Of a stretch of 64,000 nucleotides of DNA, positions 19,659-28,072 are shown piece by piece (the stretch's first letter is position 1; the number at the start of each line of letters is the position of its first letter). This DNA comes from Aeromonas eucrenophila (GTDB taxonomy: Bacteria; Pseudomonadota; Gammaproteobacteria; Enterobacterales; Aeromonadaceae). A program made the position numbers and the translations under genes. Location of the stretch: NCBI RefSeq assembly GCF_000819865.1, contig NZ_CDDF01000008.1, forward strand, positions 1 through 64,000, in the 5' to 3' direction. Under the pieces are notes generated by a model. It did no database searches. It was given only the letters and a program-made list of their open reading frames with translations, and was not told where the DNA came from.

Positions 19659-19673
19659 TGCAAACCATTCTCA
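19659..19673 (+). promoter_or_regulatory. Probable Fur box upstream of bfd
   Basis: TGCAAACCATTCTCA matches the 7-1-7 Fur palindrome TGATAAT-N-ATTATCA at 10 of 14 informative positions. It lies about 38 bp before the bfd start, and bfd is a known Fur target in E. coli. Confidence 0.5.
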
Positions 19674-19710
19674 TTTAGATTTCATCTCATTCCAGTATGA
19701 GGTCAGTATT

Positions 19711-19917
19711 ATGTACGTGTGTTTGTGCCGCGGCATCACAGATACCCAGATCCGCAAAGCGGTACAGGCAGGCAAGACAGAGTTCAGGCAGCTGAAGCAG
19801 TCACTGGAAGTCGGTGCCCAATGTGGCAAATGTGTGCGCATGACCATGGAGATCATCGCCACCGAACTCGACAAGATTGAATCGGATCAGGCTCCACTTT
19901 ATTACGAAGTGGCCTGA
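19711..19917 (+). CDS. bfd: Bacterioferritin-associated ferredoxin
   Basis: A 68-residue [2Fe-2S] protein with the four Bfd cysteines at C4, C6, C38 and C41 (YVCLC and QCGKC). Bfd docks on bacterioferritin and passes electrons to release stored iron. It precedes bfr in the same orientation, and the Fur-like site upstream fits induction during iron starvation. The C-terminal tail is short and acidic. Confidence 0.95.
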   Translation: MYVCLCRGITDTQIRKAVQAGKTEFRQLKQSLEVGAQCGKCVRMTMEIIATELDKIESDQAPLYYEVA

Positions 19918-20074
19918 TACCCCTCTTCTCCGCATTCTGATCCGTCAGCCGGATCTCCATGTGTTCAGGCGAGTGAAATCGTCTGCCCTCTTATTGTCAT
20001 CTTTCTGGACTAAGCTCTAGGGATCGATGCCTCAGGCTCACATAGCCGCGGCACGAACATAAGGAGTAATGTCG

Positions 20075-20554
20075 ATGAAAGGAGATCCCAAAATCATTGC
20101 CCACCTCAACAAGGTGCTGGCCAATGAGTTGGTTGCCATCAACCAATACTTCCTGCACGCCCGCATCTACGATGACTGGGGCCTCAAGGGGCTCGGGCAC
20201 AAGGAATATCATGAGTCCATCGATGAGATGAAACATGCCGATGAACTGGTCAAGCGGGTGCTGTTTCTGGAAGGACTGCCCAACTTGCAGGATCTGGGCA
20301 AGTTACGCATCGGTGAGACGGTAGAGGAGATGCTGCGCTGCGATCTTTCGTTGGAAATGGATGCCATTCCCGACCTGAAAGTGGCCATCACCTATGCCGA
20401 ATCCGTCCATGATTACGTCAGCCGCGACCTGTTCCAGGAGATCTTGGAGGACGAGGAAGAACACGTGGACTGGCTGGAGACCCAGCTCGATCTCATCGAA
20501 CGCATCGGTTTGGAAAACTATCAGCAATCCCAGCTGCATTCGGCATCATCCTGA
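20075..20554 (+). CDS. bfr: Bacterioferritin
   Basis: A 159-residue ferritin-like protein that assembles into a 24-mer iron store. Ferroxidase ligands E18, E51 and H54 are visible, the later [15 protein letters not shown] ligands are present, and M52 (SIDEMKHAD) is the heme-bridging methionine. The ATG at 20075 is chosen over the ATG at 20069 because AAGGAG at 20061-20066 gives 8-nt spacing to the former and only 2 nt to the latter. Confidence 0.96.
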   Translation: MKGDPKIIAHLNKVLANELVAINQYFLHARIYDDWGLKGLGHKEYHESIDEMKHADELVKRVLFLEGLPNLQDLGKLRIGETVEEMLRCDLSLEMDAIPDLKVAITYAESVHDYVSRDLFQEILEDEEEHVDWLETQLDLIERIGLENYQQSQLHSASS

Positions 20555-20583
20555 ATAGTTATGCCGTGAGCCTCCTCCTTCCC

Positions 20584-20605
20584 AACCCGCTCCGGCGGGT
20601 TTTTT
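20584..20605 (+). terminator. Terminator after bfr
   Basis: AACCCGC-TCCG-GCGGGTT hairpin followed by a run of T residues. Confidence 0.9.
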
Positions 20606-20756
20606 CATCTTTGAACGCATAGCTTTTCATCAGGCTTATCCATATGAAATTCAACGCTATTTTTGTTAAGTGAGTCGCAAAAGGCGGTTGTCTGACGGTG
20701 CACTATTGGAGCCCCTTAATGGGACTCATAATAACAAGGCATTAAAGGACTAAACC

Positions 20757-22862
20757 ATGCACTTCTCACTCGACAAGGTGGCGCTGGGTTGCGCCATCGC
20801 CCTCTCCCTCACCGCCTGCAACGATAACAGCTCCAAGGCACCGGCGGATCCCGTCGCCACCAAGGCGACCCTGATGCACACCATGGACGAAGCCCTGCGC
20901 GAGAGCCAGGCGCTGGATCCCTACGGCTTCGCCATCGATGAACAGAGCATCGCCAAGCGCAAGGCGCTCGACGGCTCCCTGCTCAAGCGGCTGGATGCCC
21001 TGGACGCGAGCGTGCTGAGCGAACGGGATCGGCTGTTCTACGACATGATCCGCTGGGATCTGCGGATCAATCTGGAAGGTTACGGCCTGCCCCAATCTCA
21101 GATCCCCATCCATCACTTCCGCAACCGGGTGGTGGATCTGGCCGATGAGGTCGGGGCCACGCCTGCCAGCGGCAGGGCGGCACGCACCGTCGACGGTGGC
21201 TTCGACTACTTCGCCCAGAGCTCGGCCGAGCGGGTGGCACCGGGGGATGCCAGCTGGCGACGGGATCTCGACCGCACGGCCGCAGCCCCGGCGCAGGCCG
21301 CCAAGGCTCGGGCAGCCACGGCACCGCTGGCCTGGTATCAGGAGCACCTGAGCTGGCTCAAGGCCTATGACGCCTATCTGGCCGAGGTGAAGCATCAGTT
21401 CGAACTCGGCAGCGCCCGGGGCAATACCCTGCCGGATGAGCTGGTGGATCGGCTGCTGGCCCAGCTCAATAGCAAGCTGGATGGTGAGGCGATTGCGGGC
21501 TCCTACCTCGGCTGGCAGCAGTTGCCCGGCGAGGCTGACGAGGCGCTGCGCACCGACTACAAGGCCGTGCTGGACAGCATCAATGGCCGCTATCTGGCGC
21601 TGCGAGACTATCTGGATTACCAGCATGGCGGTGCCTACGGGGTGCGTCTGGGCAGCGGCGAGTGTGATGACGGCTTCTGCGGCATGACGGATGGTCGCGA
21701 CTGGTATCGCTGGCTGCTGAAGAAGCACACCACCACCGAGATGACACCGGAAGAGGTGCACGAGCTGGGGCTGACCGAGGTGACCCGGATCTTCGGCGCC
21801 ATGGTCAAGGTGTGCCACACCGTCGGCAAGTGCGACAGCGAGGACGTGGCCCAGAGCAAGCAAAGCGGCCAGATCTACGCCTTCTTCCGCTACCTCAACG
21901 AACCGGGCTTCTTCTACCAGAACCCGCTGGCGGCCTGGTCCGCCGGTCTGAACCCTGACAACGCGGCCGGAGCCGCTCTGAGCGCGCCCCAGCAGCAGGC
22001 GCTGGCCGAGCATGAGCGGGCACTGCGGGAGTACAACGCCTTCAAGAGCAAGGCGGCGCAGGTGCTGCCCGACTTCTTCGATGCCGAGCGCACCATTCCC
22101 AAGCTGGATTACGACGTCGTGCCGGTCGCCTATGAGGATGCCCCCTACGGCGGTGTCGCCTGGTATCAGGATGGCAACCCCCAGACCGGTCGCAAGGGCC
22201 AGTTCTTCCTCAACACCTACTACCCCTATGGCCTGCAGAGCTGGAACATCAGCACCTTGCTGGCCCACGAGGGGGCGCCCGGCCACCACTTCCAGATCAC
22301 CATAGCCCAGGAGCTGGCGGCCAAGGATCCCGACTTCCCGCAATACGTGGCGAACGCCTCCTATACCGCCTATGCGGAGGGCTGGGCGCTCTACACAGAG
22401 TATCTGGCGGATCACGACATGGGCCTCTATCAGGGGCGCGGTCTCTACGACCCTGCGGTGGGGGATGTGAAGGTCGAGGGCTCCCCTGCCTTCAACAACC
22501 AGCTGCAGTACTTCGGGCGCCTCAACGAGGAGATGCTCAGGGCCATGCGGCTGGTGGTGGATACCGGCATCCACTGGTATGGCTGGAGCCACGACAGGGC
22601 CGTCGGCTACATGCAAGAGAACTCGGCGCTGGGGGCGGGAGACATCAGCTCCGAGGTGCCGCGCTACATGGCCTATACCGGCCAGGCTACCTCCTACAAG
22701 GCGGGTCAGCTGGCCCTGATCCGGATGCGGGAGTCCGCCGAGCAGGCCCTGGGCGGTAGTTTCGATCTCAAGGCCTTCCACCACCAGGTGCTGGAATACG
22801 GCATGCTGCCCATCTCGGTGCTGGAGCAGAAGAACCGGCAGTGGATAGAAGAGTCGAAGTGA
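20757..22862 (+). CDS. DUF885-family lipoprotein (putative metallohydrolase)
   Basis: A 701-residue protein. The N-terminus is a lipoprotein signal with lipobox LTAC (Cys at about residue 21), so it should be lipid-anchored in the periplasm. The DUF885 domain follows, with a [10 protein letters not shown] motif near residue 504 and [14 protein letters not shown] about 35 residues later. These form a zinc-metallopeptidase-like arrangement (HExxxH plus a downstream glutamate). Substrates of this family are unproven. The gene stands alone with its own terminator. Confidence 0.85.
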   Translation: MHFSLDKVALGCAIALSLTACNDNSSKAPADPVATKATLMHTMDEALRESQALDPYGFAIDEQSIAKRKALDGSLLKRLDALDASVLSERDRLFYDMIRWDLRINLEGYGLPQSQIPIHHFRNRVVDLADEVGATPASGRAARTVDGGFDYFAQSSAERVAPGDASWRRDLDRTAAAPAQAAKARAATAPLAWYQEHLSWLKAYDAYLAEVKHQFELGSARGNTLPDELVDRLLAQLNSKLDGEAIAGSYLGWQQLPGEADEALRTDYKAVLDSINGRYLALRDYLDYQHGGAYGVRLGSGECDDGFCGMTDGRDWYRWLLKKHTTTEMTPEEVHELGLTEVTRIFGAMVKVCHTVGKCDSEDVAQSKQSGQIYAFFRYLNEPGFFYQNPLAAWSAGLNPDNAAGAALSAPQQQALAEHERALREYNAFKSKAAQVLPDFFDAERTIPKLDYDVVPVAYEDAPYGGVAWYQDGNPQTGRKGQFFLNTYYPYGLQSWNISTLLAHEGAPGHHFQITIAQELAAKDPDFPQYVANASYTAYAEGWALYTEYLADHDMGLYQGRGLYDPAVGDVKVEGSPAFNNQLQYFGRLNEEMLRAMRLVVDTGIHWYGWSHDRAVGYMQENSALGAGDISSEVPRYMAYTGQATSYKAGQLALIRMRESAEQALGGSFDLKAFHHQVLEYGMLPISVLEQKNRQWIEESK

Positions 22863-22871
22863 TCACAGATA

Positions 22872-22903
22872 CGGCGCCCGGCAAGGCAGCGGGCGCCGCT
22901 TTC
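22872..22903 (+). terminator. Terminator after the DUF885 gene
   Basis: CGGCGCCCG / CGGGCGCCG 9-bp stem with a 9-nt loop, followed by CTTTCG; located 10 bp after the stop codon. Confidence 0.7.
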
Positions 22904-22950
22904 GATTAGGATACGGCTCAATTACCTTCACATTGCTACGGAAGACCTCC

Positions 22951-23409
22951 ATGGAACTGATTGCACGTGAGATGGCACCCCACAAGCGGGTAGCCCTGGT
23001 GGCTCACGACAACATGAAAACCCCCTTGCTGAACTGGGTGCTGCGCCGCAAGGAGGAGCTCAAGCTCCACCACCTCTATGCGACCGGCACCACGGGCACC
23101 CTGCTCGGCAAACAGGCGCAGTTGCCCATCACCTGCCTGTTCTCGGGCCCCATGGGTGGCGACCAGCAGCTCGGCGCCCTGATCGCCGAGGGCAAGATCG
23201 ATGTGATGATCTTCTTCTGGGATCCCCTCAATGCCGCGGCCCACGATCCGGACGTAAAGGCATTGCTGCGTCTGGCGGCGGTGTGGAATATTCCGGTCGC
23301 CACCAACGAGGCGACCGCGGACTTCATCATGGACAGCCCGCACATGCAGCGCGCCTTCAGCATACAGGTGCCGGACTACGCCGGTTACCTCAAGGCGCGC
23401 ACCGAGTAA
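22951..23409 (+). CDS. mgsA: Methylglyoxal synthase
   Basis: A 152-residue enzyme, the same length as E. coli MgsA. It converts dihydroxyacetone phosphate to methylglyoxal and phosphate. The phosphate site is [10 protein letters not shown], and the catalytic motifs are SGPMGGDQQ and [14 protein letters not shown]. The start at MELIA is preferred over an in-frame upstream codon on family length. It is a single-gene unit with a terminator. Confidence 0.96.
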   Translation: MELIAREMAPHKRVALVAHDNMKTPLLNWVLRRKEELKLHHLYATGTTGTLLGKQAQLPITCLFSGPMGGDQQLGALIAEGKIDVMIFFWDPLNAAAHDPDVKALLRLAAVWNIPVATNEATADFIMDSPHMQRAFSIQVPDYAGYLKARTE

Positions 23410-23424
23410 CCAACGCCAGACAGC

Positions 23425-23453
23425 AAAAAGCCGGACAATGTCCGGCTTTTTTT
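23425..23453 (+). terminator. Terminator after mgsA (bidirectional)
   Basis: AAAAAGCCGGA-CAATG-TCCGGCTTTTT, 11-bp arms with flanking T run. It lies between the convergent mgsA and SieB-like genes. Confidence 0.92.
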
Positions 23454-23473
23454 ATGTCAGGCTGACGACAGGC

Positions 23474-24061
23474 TTAACGTTGCAGGCTCTTCTGGGCGAA
23501 CTTGGGCCTGGCGTTCATGATCTGCTCCACCTGCTCGTCACTCATCTTGCCCCGGGACAACCCCAGCACCTTGTAGGTGAGCAGCGGCCGGGCCGACAGC
23601 GCTATCATCAGCGCGCGGATCTGGTTCTCGTCTTCTTTCTCCCGCACCGGCTTGCCATAGGCGTAGGTCAGTACGCCGGCGTCCATCAGGTTTTTGACGG
23701 CAGGCTCGGTGATCGGCAGGTTTATGACGCTTTTGCGCTGCAGCACGAACTCGCGCAGTACCGCCTTCTCGTTGAAGTCGAGGAAGCCGATCATCTGGGC
23801 CAGCTGACCCTGTTGACGGCGGGACTGCCACTCGTCACAGGCCCATTCCCAGAAGATCAGGAAGGCCTGACTGCAGAAGTAGGAGATGGCGATCAGCATG
23901 CCGACCCCGAGCCAGGCGGCGTGGGTCGTGGCCCACTGGCTGACCGCCCCCTTCATCAGGCCGGCCGGGAACAGCAGAATGATGCTGCAGCAGAGCAGCA
24001 GCCAGACCATGAGCCAGTTGAGGCGGTTCAGCTGATAGAAATGTTGGATCCACCGTTTCAT
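23474..24061 (-). CDS. SieB-like (superinfection exclusion B family) membrane protein
   Basis: A 195-residue protein with two membrane helices (about residues 14-35 and 48-72), then a cytosolic domain with an LDFNEKAVLREFVLQ helix and an LMDAGVL turn. This layout resembles SieB proteins, which in lambdoid phages block growth of superinfecting phage. No prophage genes surround this copy. Either it is a domesticated exclusion protein, or the family has a housekeeping role in these bacteria. The match is by pattern only. Confidence 0.55.
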   Translation of the reverse strand: MKRWIQHFYQLNRLNWLMVWLLLCCSIILLFPAGLMKGAVSQWATTHAAWLGVGMLIAISYFCSQAFLIFWEWACDEWQSRRQQGQLAQMIGFLDFNEKAVLREFVLQRKSVINLPITEPAVKNLMDAGVLTYAYGKPVREKEDENQIRALMIALSARPLLTYKVLGLSRGKMSDEQVEQIMNARPKFAQKSLQR

Positions 24062-24270
24062 CGTTCATCCTTCCCAGAGCATTGTGGACAGTAGACAACT
24101 CAAAGCAATCGTTGTGCCAAGGCGAAGATCTCCGGGAAAAGATCGGGATCCTCATCGTGAAGTCTGTCTGCTGGCGCTGGATGGAGGTTACATCCCCTTA
24201 CAACTTGTTGAGTGGATGAGCGCCAATTTGCCTTGTGAGGGGCTGCCCAACTTGGTAAAAAGCCCGCACT

Positions 24271-24387
24271 GTCATTGGGGAGTAGCAACCCGCCCGTGAT
24301 CCGGGCAGGGCTCATGTCAACATTCTTGGATCTGCCGATCCATGGCATGGGCGGCGATAGCATCTATCGCTCTGCAAGACCTTTGGC
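24271..24387 (+). ncRNA. yybP-ykoY (Mn2+) riboswitch
   Basis: The core consensus of this class is present: GGGGAGTAGC at 24277-24286, a GTCAACA motif at about 24316-24322, and GCAAGACC at 24374-24381. The outer P1 arms GTCATTGG (24271-24278) and CCTTTGGC (24380-24387) pair imperfectly, with two U-U mismatches. In E. coli the same class controls mntP and alx and binds Mn2+. Here it precedes a CaCA-family antiporter gene, which suggests Mn2+ or Ca2+ export. Confidence 0.88.
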
Positions 24388-24403
24388 CTCGATATGCACG
24401 CCA

Positions 24404-24449
24404 GCCGGGTGAGCCGTATCGGGTCCATCGGTTGTTCTGCTCGCCCGGC
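24404..24449 (+). promoter_or_regulatory. Ribosome-site sequestering hairpin (riboswitch expression platform)
   Basis: GCCGGGTGAGC (24404-24414) pairs with GCTCGCCCGGC (24439-24449) over 11 bp with one G-U. The 3' arm runs into the GGCGG (24447-24451) that would serve as Shine-Dalgarno for the ATG at 24461. No T run follows, so control is probably translational. Confidence 0.65.
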
Positions 24450-24460
24450 GGTTGCACACC

Positions 24461-25447
24461 ATGCTGATTACCCTGCTGTTATTCCTGCTCTCTGCCGTCA
24501 CCATCTATCTCGCCTGCGAATATTTCGTCAACGGTATCGAATGGACAGGCCATCACTTCAAGGTCTCCCAGACCGCCACCGGCTCCCTGCTGGCGGCCCT
24601 CGGCACGGCCTTGCCCGAATGCATCGTCACCCTGACCGCCCTGCTGATGGGGGATGCCCCCGTCCAGCAACAGATCGGGATAGGCGCCGCCCTCGGCGGC
24701 CCTCTGGTGCTCTCCACCATCGGCTACTCTGCCGTCGGCCTGACCCTGCTGCTGTACATGAGCCCTGAGCACAGGGTCATGGAGGACGAGGTGCAACGCG
24801 CCATAGGCCGGGATCAGCGCTGGTTTGTCGGCATCTTCCTGGTGGCGGTGGCCCTCGGCATGGTGACTTTCACCGGCAAAGCCTGGCTGGCCCCGCTGTT
24901 CGTGCTGATCTACCTGGTCTATGTGCGCCGCGAGCTGCAGCAGACCGACAGCCACGAGGTCGAGCTGCCCGAGCCCCTCAAGCTGGCCCCCGGGGCCGGG
25001 ATCCCGCCGCTTCGCAAGGTATTGCTGCAAACCCTGGTGGCGCTGGTGGTGGTGGCGCTGGCGGCTCAGCTGTTCGTCCATCAGCTGGAGAGCATGGGCG
25101 AGCTGCTTGGCCTCTCTCCCGTGCTGGCTGCCCTGCTGCTGAGCCCGGTGGCGACCGAGATGCCGGAGCTGATGAACGTGCTGATCTGGGTGCGCCAGGG
25201 CAAGCATCGGCTGGCACTGGCCAACATCTCTGGCGCCATGATGATCCAGGGCACCATTCCCAAGGCATTCTGTCTGCTGTTTACCCCCTGGTTGCTCGAC
25301 CGCACCATGATGGTCTCCTCCCTGGTGACCCTGCTGGCGGTGCTGATGCTGTGGTGGGGCTTTCGCCGTGGGCGGATGACGGCGGGCAAGCTGGCCTGGG
25401 TGGGGCTGGTGTACCTCGGTTTCGGCGGCTGGCTGATGCTGGCCTGA
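24461..25447 (+). CDS. CaCA-family Na+/Ca2+ (cation) antiporter
   Basis: A 328-residue inner-membrane protein of the calcium:cation antiporter type, with about ten helices in two repeats. The alpha motifs are ATGSLLAALGTALPECIVTL (about residues 42-61) and LLLSPVATEMPELMNVLIWVR (about 225-245), each carrying the conserved acidic residue. The gene follows a yybP-ykoY riboswitch, so Mn2+ is a likely substrate or co-substrate. The ATG at 24461 is preferred to an in-frame TTG at 24452 because of GGCGG spacing. Confidence 0.86.
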   Translation: MLITLLLFLLSAVTIYLACEYFVNGIEWTGHHFKVSQTATGSLLAALGTALPECIVTLTALLMGDAPVQQQIGIGAALGGPLVLSTIGYSAVGLTLLLYMSPEHRVMEDEVQRAIGRDQRWFVGIFLVAVALGMVTFTGKAWLAPLFVLIYLVYVRRELQQTDSHEVELPEPLKLAPGAGIPPLRKVLLQTLVALVVVALAAQLFVHQLESMGELLGLSPVLAALLLSPVATEMPELMNVLIWVRQGKHRLALANISGAMMIQGTIPKAFCLLFTPWLLDRTMMVSSLVTLLAVLMLWWGFRRGRMTAGKLAWVGLVYLGFGGWLMLA

Positions 25448-25469
25448 GGGGCCGGCAAGACGCAATGGA

Positions 25470-25500
25470 AAAGGGCAGGATCCGATCCTGCCCTTTGTTT
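25470..25500 (+). terminator. Bidirectional terminator between the CaCA gene and ansB
   Basis: AAAGGGCAGGAT-CCG-ATCCTGCCCTTT, 12-bp perfect arms, with T-rich flank on the plus strand, between convergent genes. Confidence 0.88.
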
Positions 25501-25535
25501 TCATGACGTGATGTCAGTTGGGCCTAGCCCCGGGA

Positions 25536-26594
25536 TCAGAACTCCTGGAACCAGCGCTGGATCTGCTTGGGATCCTTGCTCTGGGTCAGGGAGAGCATCA
25601 ACAGGATGCGCGCCTTCTGCGGGTTCAGGGTGCCGGCGGCCACGAAGCCGTACTTGGCGTCGTCGATCTCGGCGTCCAGGGTGGTGGCACCGGTCGGCAC
25701 GCGGGCGGAGCGCACCACCCGGATGCCATCCTCGCTCGCCTTGGCCAGGGTATCGAACAAGGTATGGTAGAGGTTGCCGTTGCCCACCCCGGCGCTGACG
25801 ATGCCGTCAAACTTGGCATCGACCAGGGCCTTGGCCGGCAGATCGCTGGCGTTGGCATAGTTGTAGACGATGCCGACCTGGGGCAGCTTGTCGAGCTTGC
25901 TCACGTCGAACGGGGTCTTGCTGGTGTGCAGGCGGGCCGGGCTGCGCTGGTAGTCTATCTTGCCGTTGTGGATATAGCCGAGCGGGCCGAAGTTCGGGGC
26001 GGCGAAGGTCTGCACCCCTGTGGTGTTGGTCTTGGTGACGTCGCGGGCATCCAGCACTGTGTCGTTCATGGCGACCATGACGCCACGGCCCTTGGAGCTG
26101 GGATCGGAGGCGGTGACCACGGCGTTGTAGAGGTTCAGCGGGCCGTCGGCACTCATGGCGGTGGAGGGACGCATGGCGCCGACCAGCACTACCGGCTTGT
26201 CACTCTTGACGGTGAGGTTCAGGAAGTAGGCGGTCTCTTCCATGGTGTCGGTGCCGTGGGTGATGACGATGCCATCCACGTCATCCTTGGCCAGCAGCTC
26301 GTTGACCCGCTTGGCGAGCTTGAGCCACACCTCGTCGTTCATGTCCTGGGAGCCTATCTTGACCACCTGCTCCCCCTGCACCTCGGCCACGTTCTTCATC
26401 TCGGGCACGGCGGCGATCAGGGTCTCGATGGCCACCTTGCCGGCCTCGTAGTTGGACTGGGTTGCAGACTGCCCCGCCCCGGCAATGGTGCCGCCGGTCG
26501 CCAGTATGTGCACGCTGGGCAGCGCCATGGCCAGGGGGGAGAGGGTCATGCCGAGTACGGTGGCGAGCAGGGTCTTGCGGATAGGGAGGGTCAT
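25536..26594 (-). CDS. ansB: Periplasmic L-asparaginase II
   Basis: A 352-residue enzyme with a signal peptide (about residues 1-24, ending SPLAMA). The two catalytic threonine motifs are visible: ILATGGTIAGAG and ITHGTDTMEETAYF. It hydrolyses asparagine to aspartate and ammonia in the periplasm. The start at 26594 follows AAGGAT and removes an 11-residue upstream extension that lacks a ribosome site. A CRP-like site upstream fits the known CRP/FNR control of E. coli ansB. Confidence 0.94.
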   Translation of the reverse strand: MTLPIRKTLLATVLGMTLSPLAMALPSVHILATGGTIAGAGQSATQSNYEAGKVAIETLIAAVPEMKNVAEVQGEQVVKIGSQDMNDEVWLKLAKRVNELLAKDDVDGIVITHGTDTMEETAYFLNLTVKSDKPVVLVGAMRPSTAMSADGPLNLYNAVVTASDPSSKGRGVMVAMNDTVLDARDVTKTNTTGVQTFAAPNFGPLGYIHNGKIDYQRSPARLHTSKTPFDVSKLDKLPQVGIVYNYANASDLPAKALVDAKFDGIVSAGVGNGNLYHTLFDTLAKASEDGIRVVRSARVPTGATTLDAEIDDAKYGFVAAGTLNPQKARILLMLSLTQSKDPKQIQRWFQEF

Positions 26595-26649
26595 GCTGCA
26601 ATCCTTCTGGGTGGTTGATTGCAGCATTTTTATTCTTTTTAAACCGAAT

Positions 26650-26671
26650 TTAAGTGATCACTCTCACCATT
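26650..26671 (-). promoter_or_regulatory. CRP-binding site upstream of ansB
   Basis: The sequence AGTGA-TCACTC-TCACC contains the exact GTGA-N6-TCAC core of a CRP site. Its centre lies about 66 bp upstream of the ansB start codon. Confidence 0.5.
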
Positions 26672-26681
26672 AAAAACAAGC

Positions 26682-26702
26682 AAACAGAATATTAGTCTGT
26701 TT
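26682..26702 (-). terminator. Weak terminator after the heavy-metal-binding protein gene
   Basis: AAACAGA / TCTGTTT 7-bp arms, 20 bp downstream of the minus-strand stop, followed by GCTTGTTTTT on that strand. Confidence 0.55.
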
Positions 26703-26722
26703 TTTACCTCTATGGTGTTAGT

Positions 26723-26917
26723 TCACTCTACCGAGAAGCCCTTGGCCTCGATCAGGGCGACGATCTCGGCCTTGCTCAGCTCGCTCTCGACCACGGCCTT
26801 GCGGCTGTCGAAGTCGACGCTGGCCTGTGTGACGGCGCTCTGGGCCAGCAGCGCCTTCTGCAGGCTGGCGGCGCAGCCACCACAAGACATGCCGGATACG
26901 GTGAGTTCGATAGTCAT
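26723..26917 (-). CDS. Heavy-metal-associated (CopZ-like) domain protein
   Basis: A 64-residue single-domain protein of ferredoxin-like fold. The metal-binding motif is GMSCGGC (Cys12 and Cys15) after a short first strand. Such proteins chaperone Cu+ to P-type ATPases, but no ATPase gene lies in this window, so the partner is elsewhere. The gene is monocistronic between lacI and ansB. The ribosome site is GGAGAGC. Confidence 0.88.
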   Translation of the reverse strand: MTIELTVSGMSCGGCAASLQKALLAQSAVTQASVDFDSRKAVVESELSKAEIVALIEAKGFSVE

Positions 26918-26979
26918 GATTGCTCTCCTCTGTGGGTGTTTTCTCAGCCTAAAGCTGCCGCCAGCGGCAAGGTCAAGCC

Positions 26980-27942
26980 TCAGCGCGCCACCACGGATTC
27001 ACGTACGATGAGGCGACCGTGAAACTTCAGCTGCTCATCGGCGGGAAGCAGGCTCTGGGCCAGCTGCGCCTGCAGCAGACGCACGCACTCCTGCGCCAAC
27101 CGCTCGCTCGGGTATTCGATGCAGGTGAGGGGCGGCGTCAGCTGATCCGCCAGCGGGGATCCCTCCAGGCTGATGACGGAGACATCCTGGGGGATGTTGA
27201 GGTTGAATTCCCGCAGCAGCCGCATGGCTTCGGCGGCCAGGGTATCGTGCTGCACCACCAGCGCGGTGAACGGCAAATAGCGGTTGAGCAGGCCGAGCAG
27301 GGCCTGCTGGTTGCCGGTGCCATCGATCACCAGCTGGCCGTTGTAGGGCAGCGACTGCTGCTGCAGCGCCTGCTGGTAACCCTGAATGGCATGCTTCCCG
27401 GCCGGGGAGTGTTTGTCGTCGAGCATCAACACCAGCTGACGGTGCCCCTTGCCGAGCAGGAAGCGGCAGGCACTCTCGGTAGCGAAGGTCAGGTCATAGC
27501 AGAGGTTGAGGTTGTCCGAGTCGCTGACACCGTCGAGCTGGATCAGCCTGTCATCCGCCTGCAGTGCCTGCTTGGCACCGATCACCAGCACCCCATCGCA
27601 GCGCCCCCCCAGCAACTCGTCGACCGCTTGCTGCTGTTGGGCCAACCCTTCGGCGAAACGCACCAGCATGCTCTTGCCGGCCCCGGTGAGGAAGCCGTCG
27701 ATCAGGGGCAACATGCTGGCAAGGTGTCCCCCCAACTGGGGAGAGAGGATGACGCCGATGCAATCGGTCGCCTGGGTGGCGAGGGAGCGGGCGGTCGCAT
27801 TGGGACGAAAATTTAGCTGCTCCGCCGCCTGCAGCACGGCCAGCCGGCTCTCCTCACGCACTCCGCGAGAGCCGCTCAGGACGCGGGAAACGGTGGCTTT
27901 GGATACATTCGCGAGACGCGATACGTCGGTAATATTGGCCAT
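26980..27942 (-). CDS. LacI-family regulator of the beta-glucoside genes
   Basis: A 320-residue regulator with the LacI helix-turn-helix at residues 2-25 (ITDVSRLANVSKATVSRVLSG) and the hinge around 50-60. A periplasmic-binding-protein-like effector domain follows. It sits downstream of the porin gene in the cellobiose cluster. A palindrome matching the one before the EIIB gene lies 13-26 bp upstream of its own start, implying autoregulation. The inducer is presumably a beta-glucoside or its phosphate. Confidence 0.88.
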   Translation of the reverse strand: MANITDVSRLANVSKATVSRVLSGSRGVREESRLAVLQAAEQLNFRPNATARSLATQATDCIGVILSPQLGGHLASMLPLIDGFLTGAGKSMLVRFAEGLAQQQQAVDELLGGRCDGVLVIGAKQALQADDRLIQLDGVSDSDNLNLCYDLTFATESACRFLLGKGHRQLVLMLDDKHSPAGKHAIQGYQQALQQQSLPYNGQLVIDGTGNQQALLGLLNRYLPFTALVVQHDTLAAEAMRLLREFNLNIPQDVSVISLEGSPLADQLTPPLTCIEYPSERLAQECVRLLQAQLAQSLLPADEQLKFHGRLIVRESVVAR

Positions 27943-27954
27943 GGCTTCATCAAC

Positions 27955-27968
27955 GGTAACCGGTTAAC
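27955..27968 (-). promoter_or_regulatory. LacI-type operator upstream of the regulator gene
   Basis: GGTAACCGGTTAAC, near-palindromic with a perfect TAACCGGTTA core and central CG step, 13 bp upstream of the start codon. It shares the AACCGGTT centre with the perfect operator at 33903-33918. Confidence 0.6.
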
Positions 27969-28029
27969 AGGTTTCCATCCTAGCACAAGCCGATGCCGGC
28001 CGGTAAGGGTTGCCTCGTTGCGCCAATGG

Positions 28030-28052
28030 AAAAGGGGAGCCCGGGCTCCCCT
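28030..28052 (-). terminator. Terminator after the porin gene
   Basis: AGGGGAGCCCGGGCTCCCCT is a perfect 20-bp palindrome, followed by TTTTCC on the minus strand, about 20 bp past the porin stop. Confidence 0.82.
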
Positions 28053-28072
28053 CTGTCATGCAGGCTTTCAAC

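Noticed and set aside
23474..24061. Prophage remnant around the SieB-like gene
   Set aside because: Neighbours are mgsA and a riboswitch-antiporter unit; no integrase, repressor or structural phage gene is present.
24100..24363. Minus-strand open frame of 87 codons over the riboswitch
   Set aside because: No ribosome site or family; the plus-strand riboswitch consensus explains conservation here.
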